From positions 1 through 8,364 of the forward strand of contig CAYPQM010000225.1 in assembly GCA_964412845.1 (NCBI GenBank): 8,364 nt of DNA, read 5' to 3'. The position numbers were made by a program, and so were the translations under genes. Below are positions 1 to 4,874 of this stretch, piece after piece. The notes beneath the pieces are model-generated. The model did no database searches. It had not been told where the DNA came from and saw nothing but the letters and a program-made list of their open reading frames with translations. Each line of letters opens with the position of its first letter. The stretch's first letter is position 1. Source of the DNA: JAWWPY01 sp964412845. GTDB lineage: Bacteria > Actinomycetota > Actinomycetes > Streptosporangiales > Streptosporangiaceae.

Positions 1-496
1 GGGCGCCCCCGCCGCGCGGCAGCGTGCGCCCGGCACCGTCGAGGAACCGGGCGCCGAGCGCGGCCAGCGCCCCGGTCCCCCCGTCGGTGGAGGCGGATCC
101 GCCCAGCGTCAGGATGATCTCCCGGGCCCCGCCGTCCAGGGCGCGGCCGATCACCTCGCCCAGGCCGGTGGTGTGCGCGCCCAGCGGGTCCAGGGTGGTC
201 ATCAGGGGCAGCCCGCTGGCCCGGGCCAGTTCCAGCACGGCCACGCCGCCGGGGAGCCCCAGCCATGAGCAGTCCACCGGCTCGCCGGCCGGCCCGGTGA
301 CCCGGGCCTGCTGCCACCGGGCCCCGGCGACAGCGGCGGCGAGCACGTCGAGGGTGCCCTCGCCGCCATCGGCCAGCGGCACCTGGATCACCTCGTCGCC
401 GGGCCGGGCCGCATGCCAGCCTGCAGCCAGCGCGCGGGCGGCCGCGGCCGCGCCGATGCTGCCCTTGAACGAGTCCGGGGCGATCACGATCCGCAC
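1..496 (-). CDS. glxK: Glycerate kinase, type I (3' end beyond window)
   Basis: Phosphorylates D-glycerate with ATP in the cytoplasm, feeding glyoxylate/glycerate carbon into lower glycolysis; which phosphoglycerate isomer is made cannot be read from this fragment. About 165 N-terminal residues are present, while the family is usually around 370-380, so the C-terminal half lies outside the window. The protein opens MRIVIAPDSFKGS, the classic N-terminus of the GlxK/GarK family, followed by VPLADGGEGTLD near residues 42-53 and LTLGGSASTDGGTGAL near 129-144, both family hallmarks. I chose the GTG at 494-496 because it gives exactly this N-terminus; there is no strong Shine-Dalgarno. It starts 20 nt after the stop of the adenylate-kinase-like gene and is probably co-transcribed with it, by translational coupling or read-through. 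The frame is open to the edge with high GC at third codon positions. Confidence 0.9.
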   Translation of the reverse strand, partial: MRIVIAPDSFKGSIGAAAAARALAAGWHAARPGDEVIQVPLADGGEGTLDVLAAAVAGARWQQARVTGPAGEPVDCSWLGLPGGVAVLELARASGLPLMTTLDPLGAHTTGLGEVIGRALDGGAREIILTLGGSASTDGGTGALAALGARFLDGAGRTLPRGGGA

Positions 497-516
497 GGGG
501 GACGTTCCGGGGGGGG

Positions 517-1170
517 TCAGGGGCTGGGGCGGTAGGCGGGCAGCCCCAGCCGGTCCCTGATGGCCTGCTGGACGGCTTCCTTCTCTGGTGTCGCATCGAT
601 GACGACGACATATTCCTTGCGCCGGAACAGGGCGAGTACCGGGTCGGTCTTGTCGTGGTAGTCGGCGAGCCGGACGGCGAGCGCCTCCTCAGTGTCGTCT
701 TCCCTGGTGACCAGGGCGCCGCCGCACACGTCGCATTTGCCCTCGACGGCCGGCGCGGCCTGGATGAGGTTGTAGTCCAGGCCGCAGCCGGAACACAGCC
801 GCCGCGCGAGCACCCGGCGGCGAACTTCGGAGTCGGGCAGCTCAAGGTGGATGACGCTGTCGATGTCGTAGCTCTCCAGGAAGAACTCGGCTTGCCGGGC
901 GTTACGGGGGAACCCGTCGATGACGAACCCGTAGTTCCAGTCGTGCTGGCTGAGCCGGTCCGCCGTCACCATCTCCGCCAGGTCGTCCCCGACGAGCTCG
1001 CCCGCGGCCATGGTGCGCCGCACCTGGGCGCCCATCTTGGTGTGGCTCTGCACGTTCCACCGGAAGATGTCGCCGACGTTGATGTGGGTCAGGTCCAGAT
1101 CTCCCGCGAGCATGGCCGCCTGGGAGCTCTTGCCGCTCCCCGGCACGCCCATGAAGACGTATTTCCGCAT
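517..1170 (-). CDS. adk: Adenylate kinase family protein with zinc-binding LID
   Basis: Predicted nucleoside monophosphate kinase (AMP + ATP to 2 ADP), cytoplasmic, 217 residues, the normal length for long-form Adk. Visible motifs: P-loop GVPGSGKS at 8-15; GDIFR at 33-37 in the NMP site; DGFPR at 85-89; LID with Cys126, Cys129, Cys146 and Cys149 spaced C-x2-C-x16-C-x2-C, as in zinc-bearing Bacillus-type enzymes; then TREDD at 155-159 and Arg167. Departures: the P-loop ends GKSSQ rather than GKGTQ, and the usual Thr of the ISTGD motif, near the AMP base, is Val32. ATG 1170 has a modest AGGG Shine-Dalgarno. The housekeeping adk of actinobacteria normally sits in the ribosomal-protein cluster beside secY and map, so this copy next to glycerate kinase is probably a paralogue; that is inference. 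Another NMP specificity remains possible. Confidence 0.88.
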   Translation of the reverse strand: MRKYVFMGVPGSGKSSQAAMLAGDLDLTHINVGDIFRWNVQSHTKMGAQVRRTMAAGELVGDDLAEMVTADRLSQHDWNYGFVIDGFPRNARQAEFFLESYDIDSVIHLELPDSEVRRRVLARRLCSGCGLDYNLIQAAPAVEGKCDVCGGALVTREDDTEEALAVRLADYHDKTDPVLALFRRKEYVVVIDATPEKEAVQQAIRDRLGLPAYRPSP

Positions 1171-1185
1171 GCCGCTACCCTGGCA

Positions 1186-1214
1186 TACCCGCCGGGCTGA
1201 TGCCCGGCGCGGTA
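1186..1214 (-). terminator. 12-bp hairpin between the ABC operon and the adk-like gene
   Basis: An 8-bp perfect inverted repeat, CGCCGGGC-TGAT-GCCCGGCG (1190-1209), is extended by a second arm pair TACC/GGTA (1186-1189 and 1211-1214) with one unpaired base at 1210. On the minus strand it lies 16-44 nt after the permease stop at 1230 and ends 15 nt before the adk ATG. There is no U-run, as is common for actinobacterial terminators. It could end the ABC transcript or act as a 5' structure limiting adk translation. Confidence 0.5.
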
Positions 1215-1229
1215 CGGATCACCCCGGCG

Positions 1230-2246
1230 TCATGCCGCGCGCCGGCGGACCAGCCACACGGTGGCCGCGCCGAGGACCAGGGCCAGCGCCAGCAGCCAGC
1301 CGCCCTCGATGAGCTGGAAGGGCCAGAACCGGCTTTCCGGCTGGTAAGTGATCCCCTGCCCGTAGTGATGCTGGATGACCCAGGCCTTGGGGTTCAGTCC
1401 CTGCCGCTCCAGCCGCTGGATCAGGCTGCTCACGGCGGAGCTGCTCATCGGCCGGCCATCCGGGGAGATCCACCAGGCGCTGGTGACGTAGGACCGCGCG
1501 GGAATCAGGTACTGGCCCTGGCGGACCAGGCGGGCGACCAGCGGGGCCTGGTAGGCGGGCCGCAGGTAGAGCGCGGTCGTCACGGCGAGCCCGGCCCATC
1601 CGGCCAGGGCCGCCGCCATCGCGGGGACGATACGGCGGATGGCGATGCCGGCGAACGCGCCGACGGCAAAGCCGGCCAGCGCCCAGGCCGCGAAGACGCT
1701 GCCGGAAAGATCGAAGATCACCGGCGCCATCAAGCTGCTGCCCTCGGCGAGGAAAGGCTGATACCACCAGGAGAACAGCAGGCTGAACGCGGCCGCCGCC
1801 CCGGTCACCGGGACCGCCAGCAGGATCAGCTTGGCCAGCACCCAGCGAGTCCGCCCGGCGCCCTGGGTCCAGGCGAACCGGAACGTGCCCGACTCCAGTT
1901 CCCGGGCCAGCAGCGGGCCACCGGTGAAGACCCCGATCAGCGCCGGCAGGACCTGCAGCAGGGCGGGCACCGTGTTCCGCCAGATGGCGTAGTCGCTGTC
2001 GAAGATCGAGAGCTGCGTAGCACACCGCGGCGCGCTGACCGGATGGCAGGCGTTCAGCCCGAGGCTGGCCAGCGAGCCCCGCATGGCCAGCCCATTGACC
2101 AGCAGCAGCAGGCCCAGCCCGGCGAACAGCGCCGCCACCCCGGCCAGCCCGGCCCGGTGCTGGCGCCAGGTGACCCAGGCCAGCCTGGCCCACGGCACGG
2201 CCGGGCGGCGGATGCCGGGCGGAGCCGGCGCAGTCAGCGTCGTCAT
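1230..2246 (-). CDS. ABC transporter permease, second tandem copy
   Basis: Integral membrane subunit of an ABC transporter, 338 residues. About six hydrophobic segments can be read: one near 32-54, one near 91-110, one near 132-155, a pair at about 178-228, and a last one near 310-332, followed by a short RRRAA tail. A soluble, presumably extracytoplasmic stretch of roughly 80 residues precedes the last segment. It is clearly paralogous to the permease just upstream: both share RLAWVTWRQHR near the N-terminus, a C-x7-C pair in the first outer loop (ACHP...C), FRFAWTQG-x-GR-x-RW after segment 2, IRR-x-VPAMAA between segments 4 and 5, and EGGWLLAL near the end. ATG 2246 follows the upstream stop by 25 nt, with AGGAAAGG as Shine-Dalgarno. 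It presumably pairs with the other permease as a heterodimer driven by the upstream ATPase. The substrate is unknown. Confidence 0.85.
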   Translation of the reverse strand: MTTLTAPAPPGIRRPAVPWARLAWVTWRQHRAGLAGVAALFAGLGLLLLVNGLAMRGSLASLGLNACHPVSAPRCATQLSIFDSDYAIWRNTVPALLQVLPALIGVFTGGPLLARELESGTFRFAWTQGAGRTRWVLAKLILLAVPVTGAAAAFSLLFSWWYQPFLAEGSSLMAPVIFDLSGSVFAAWALAGFAVGAFAGIAIRRIVPAMAAALAGWAGLAVTTALYLRPAYQAPLVARLVRQGQYLIPARSYVTSAWWISPDGRPMSSSAVSSLIQRLERQGLNPKAWVIQHHYGQGITYQPESRFWPFQLIEGGWLLALALVLGAATVWLVRRRAA

Positions 2247-2271
2247 CGTGCAGTCACCTTTCCTGCGGCGG

Positions 2272-3285
2272 TCACGCCGCGCGGCGGCGGATCAGCCAGA
2301 CGGTGGCCGTGAGGAGGACCAGGGACAGGGCCAGCAGCCAGCCGCCCTCGATGTACTGGAAATGCCAGAACCGGCTCTGCGGCTGGTAGCTCCACCACTG
2401 CGTGTAGTGGTGCTGGCCGAGCCAGGCCAGGGGCACGCTCACGTCCCGTGACTCCCGGACCCTGGCCGGTGCCTGCTGCATGACGGCGCGGATCGTGTTC
2501 TGGCTCGCCTGCTGGCCGTCCGGCCCGGTGAACCACTGGCTGACCACCCAGGCGTTGCGGAGGCCGGCGTCGGCCCCCCGGGAAATGAGTGGCGCTTCAT
2601 AGTGCTTGCGCAGGAATAGCGCGGTGGCCAGGTCGAGCCCGGCCCAGGTGGCCAGGGACGCGGCCATGGCCGGCACCGTGCGCCTGATCGCCGTCCCGGC
2701 CAGCGTGCCGATGGCGAAGGCAGCCAGGGTCCAGGCGGCGTAGACCACCCCGCGCAGGTCGAAAAGCTGGGGGGCGAGCACGCCGTCCAAGCCTTCGACG
2801 AAGAACGGGTGGTAGTACCAGGAGAAGAGCACGCTGAACGCCCACGCGGCCGCGGTCAGCGCCGCCGCGAGCAGCGTCAGCTTGGTGGTCGCCCAGCGCA
2901 GCCGCCCGCAGCCCTGGGTCCAGGCGAACCGGAACGTGCCGGTCTCCAGCTCGCGGGCCAGCAGCGGCGCCCCGGCGAACACCCCGACCAGCACCGGAAC
3001 GACCTGGAGCAGGCCCGACAAGGTCTGGGCCGTGCTGTGGTAGCCGGCGTTGAGGCTGGCGAGCGTCTCGCAGCCCGCCGACGTGGCTGGATGGCAGGCG
3101 GCCACGCTGGCATACGCGCTGCGGATCTTCAGCCCCATGATCAGCAGGTACAGGCTGAGGCCGCCCAGCAGGGCGGCTACACCGGCCAGCATGAACCGGT
3201 GCTGGCGCCAGGTGACCCAGGCCAGCCGGGTCCATGGCCCGGGCCGCCTGCCGCCCCGTACCGCAGGCGCGGTCAGCGCGGTCAC
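2272..3285 (-). CDS. ABC transporter permease, first tandem copy
   Basis: Membrane subunit of the same ABC transporter, 337 residues, with the same six-segment layout as its neighbour: segments near 31-53, 91-108, 131-153, 178-200, 207-227 and 309-332, and a large outer domain at about 228-308. The GTG start at 3283-3285 is set by the GTGA overlap with the ATPase stop and by a strong GGGAGG five bases upstream, giving MTALTAP, matched by MTTLTAP in the second copy. The first outer loop holds the shared C-x7-C pair, a possible disulfide. The long outer domain before the last helix differs most between the copies, so the duplicates may have split roles there. Context (GntR regulator plus YtrB-like ATPase) resembles Bacillus YtrABCDEF-type transporters induced by cell-wall-active compounds. 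A stress-related export or signalling role is inferred; no substrate is visible. Confidence 0.87.
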   Translation of the reverse strand: MTALTAPAVRGGRRPGPWTRLAWVTWRQHRFMLAGVAALLGGLSLYLLIMGLKIRSAYASVAACHPATSAGCETLASLNAGYHSTAQTLSGLLQVVPVLVGVFAGAPLLARELETGTFRFAWTQGCGRLRWATTKLTLLAAALTAAAWAFSVLFSWYYHPFFVEGLDGVLAPQLFDLRGVVYAAWTLAAFAIGTLAGTAIRRTVPAMAASLATWAGLDLATALFLRKHYEAPLISRGADAGLRNAWVVSQWFTGPDGQQASQNTIRAVMQQAPARVRESRDVSVPLAWLGQHHYTQWWSYQPQSRFWHFQYIEGGWLLALSLVLLTATVWLIRRRAA

Positions 3286-4214
3286 GCCGGCCTCCCGTGG
3301 CCCGGGCCACCCGCGCTGTGCCCGGCGTGCACGGCGACGGGTCCGGGCAGCGCCGAGGCACCGGGCTCGCGCAGGTACGCGAGAACGAGTTCCTCGAGGC
3401 CAACGTCGTGCGGCTGCCAGCCGGGCGGCACCGGATCCGCCGACGTCGCCGTCCTGACCAGCAGGTGGGACTGGGCACCGGCGCGGCGGCAGTTCACGAC
3501 GCTCATCCGTTGCATATGGTCATCGGTTTCGCTCGCGGGCCCGGTCAGCACGCGGTGCCCGGCCAGCAGCTCGTCAACCTCCCCGGCCATCTGCACCTGC
3601 CCCCGGGCCAGCACGATCAGGTAGTCGGCGACCCGTTCCAGCTCGGCCAGCACGTGCGAGGACAGCACCACGGACACGCCGTCCTCGGCGACCGCCGCCA
3701 TCACCGACGCCATGAAATCGTGCCGGGCCAGCGGGTCCAGCATGGCCAGCGGCTCATCGAGGATCAGCAGCTCGGGCCGCCGGGCCAGGGCCACGGTGAG
3801 GGCGAGCTGGGCCTGCTGGCCGCCGGACAGCTTGCCCACCTTGCGCTTCAGCGGGATGCCGAGATCATCCAGCCGGCCTTCCGCATACTCCTGGTCCCAG
3901 TCCCGGTTCAGGTTGCGGGCCAGGTGCAGCATGTCGGCGGCCGGCAGGTTCTTGTACAGCGGCGCGTCCTGCGCCACGAACGCGACCCGGTCCAGCGCGC
4001 CCGGTGACCCGGCGGGCTGGCCGCCCAGGACGGTGACGGCGCCGGCCGTCGGCGCGGTCAGGCCGACCGTCATGTGCAGCAGGGTGGTCTTGCCCGCGCC
4101 GTTGGGGCCGACCAGCGCGACCACGTGCCCGGCCGGGATGGCCAGGCTGCAGTCCCGCAGCGCCCAGGTGCGGCGGAACCGCTTGCCAAGGCCCGATGCC
4201 TCGATGGCGTTCAT
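3282..4214 (-). CDS. ABC transporter ATP-binding protein (YtrB-like)
   Basis: Nucleotide-binding subunit powering the two downstream permeases at the inner face of the membrane; 310 residues. All ATPase motifs are intact: Walker A GPNGAGKTT at 36-44, Q-loop Gln82, signature LSGGQ at 129-133, Walker B LLILDEP at 149-155 with Glu154 as catalytic base, D-loop MLDP at 158-161 and switch His187 (SSH). The stretch LNRDWDQ near 102-108, and the roughly 90-residue tail after the core, are typical of ATPases found beside YtrA-type GntR regulators. ATG 4214 overlaps the regulator's stop as ATGA, with GGAGGG six bases upstream, and the stop overlaps permease 1 as GTGA, so the three genes are translationally coupled. 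Regulation is expected from the GntR protein encoded first in the operon. Confidence 0.93.
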   Translation of the reverse strand: MNAIEASGLGKRFRRTWALRDCSLAIPAGHVVALVGPNGAGKTTLLHMTVGLTAPTAGAVTVLGGQPAGSPGALDRVAFVAQDAPLYKNLPAADMLHLARNLNRDWDQEYAEGRLDDLGIPLKRKVGKLSGGQQAQLALTVALARRPELLILDEPLAMLDPLARHDFMASVMAAVAEDGVSVVLSSHVLAELERVADYLIVLARGQVQMAGEVDELLAGHRVLTGPASETDDHMQRMSVVNCRRAGAQSHLLVRTATSADPVPPGWQPHDVGLEELVLAYLREPGASALPGPVAVHAGHSAGGPGHGRPA

Positions 4215-4720
4215 GCGACGCCCTCCGTGGGCTTGCCGTCGCCGCGGCGGTGGCCCTGGCTGCCGCGGCGGTCATGGAAATCCCGCAGGGCGCTGGTGAA
4301 CAGCGCGACGATGCCCGCCTCATCAAGGCCCGCCGCGTCCGCGGTGTGCAGCCAGCCGAGCAGGCCCCGGCGCAGTTCCGTCTGCTCGGGCAGCCCGACT
4401 TTGCCGAGGGTGCCCTCGACGAAGGTGCCCTGGCCGGGACGGCCGGCCGCGAGGCCCCGGTGCTCAAGCTCGCGGTAGGCCTTGAGCACGGTGTTGGGGT
4501 TGATGGCCAGCGAGGCCACCGTGTCCTTCACCGTCGGGAGCTGGTCGCCCGGCGCCAGGTAGCCGAGCCGCAGCGCCTGCTCGACCTGCTGGACCAGCTG
4601 CAGGTAGGTGGGCACCCCCGAGCCGGGATCGAGCCGGAACTCGATCGGCGACCCGGCGGCCCGCTCCCCCGGGCGGCGCGGCATCCCGCCCGCAGCAATA
4701 GACCCTTTATCTATAGTCAT
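4211..4720 (-). CDS. GntR-family transcriptional regulator, YtrA subfamily
   Basis: DNA-binding repressor, 169 residues from ATG 4720. The winged helix-turn-helix spans about 38-105: VPTYLQLVQQVEQAL, then GDQLPTVKDTVASLAINPNTVLKAY as the recognition region, and a wing around GRPGQGTFV (93-101). The C-terminal part is only about 65 mostly helical residues, too short for FadR, HutC or MocR effector domains. This is the YtrA layout, whose members sit first in operons with ABC transporters, as here. It overlaps the ATPase by ATGA. I chose ATG 4720 because the -10 box ends 7 nt upstream, which suits a leaderless mRNA. ATG 4684 (MPRRPGE) is an alternative, since the codons in between are rare and AT-rich and the conserved domain starts later. 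The open frame continues upstream of 4720, but there it is only antisense to the fusion gene. Confidence 0.9.
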   Translation of the reverse strand: MTIDKGSIAAGGMPRRPGERAAGSPIEFRLDPGSGVPTYLQLVQQVEQALRLGYLAPGDQLPTVKDTVASLAINPNTVLKAYRELEHRGLAAGRPGQGTFVEGTLGKVGLPEQTELRRGLLGWLHTADAAGLDEAGIVALFTSALRDFHDRRGSQGHRRGDGKPTEGVA

Positions 4721-4722
4721 AG
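4698..4722 (-). promoter_or_regulatory. Probable GntR autoregulatory operator
   Basis: Two inverted repeats sit at and just after the predicted transcription start: CTAT-N4-ATAG (4711-4722) and ATAGA-N7-TCTAT (4698-4714). They share the central ATAG. Symmetric sites at +1 fit a dimeric GntR repressor blocking its own operon. No published motif is matched here; the assignment rests on symmetry, base composition and position. Confidence 0.5.
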
Positions 4723-4755
4723 TTAAACAATACGACCGGTCCGCGCGGCCGTCAA
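4721..4755 (-). promoter_or_regulatory. Sigma-70-type promoter of the gntR-ABC operon
   Basis: On the minus strand TTGACG (4750-4755) and TATTGT (4727-4732) are separated by exactly 17 nt, a near-consensus housekeeping promoter. The expected +1, 7 nt after the -10, is A4720, the A of the ATG, so the transcript should be leaderless or nearly so. The region stands out because it is AT-rich in a GC-rich genome. Confidence 0.72.
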
Positions 4756-4874
4756 GCGGGATGCGCGCGGTCCGCGATCTGTCATCCGGCTGGTGGATCC
4801 GCACCGGTAGGGTCGGACGGGCACCTGGGCACGGGCCGTGGTGCACCGGCCGGAACTGACTGGAAGCAGCGAGA
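4756..4874 (+). promoter_or_regulatory. Upstream region of the aromatic fusion gene
   Basis: This intergenic stretch must carry or follow the promoter for the fusion gene. I see a weak TAGGGT -10-like box at 4808-4813 with no convincing -35. There is a perfect 8-bp palindrome GGTGCACC at 4840-4847, within a possible hairpin (GGCCG 4834-4838 with CGGCC 4847-4851). The Shine-Dalgarno GGAAG (4862-4866) lies 8 nt before the GTG start. The divergent AT-rich block near 4712-4717 (TATAGT on this strand) is another possible -10. No leader peptide rich in Phe codons was seen. Confidence 0.35.

Noticed and set aside
24..560. Long plus-strand open frame over the glycerate kinase region
   Set aside because: It is antisense to a frame with clear glycerate kinase motifs, and its Pro/Ser/Ala/Arg-rich composition is typical of a GC-rich shadow frame.
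1200..2312. 370-residue plus-strand open frame opposite the second permease
   Set aside because: It is rich in Gln, Arg, Gly and Pro with no recognisable domain, and antisense to a well-supported membrane protein. Long shadow frames are expected at this GC content.
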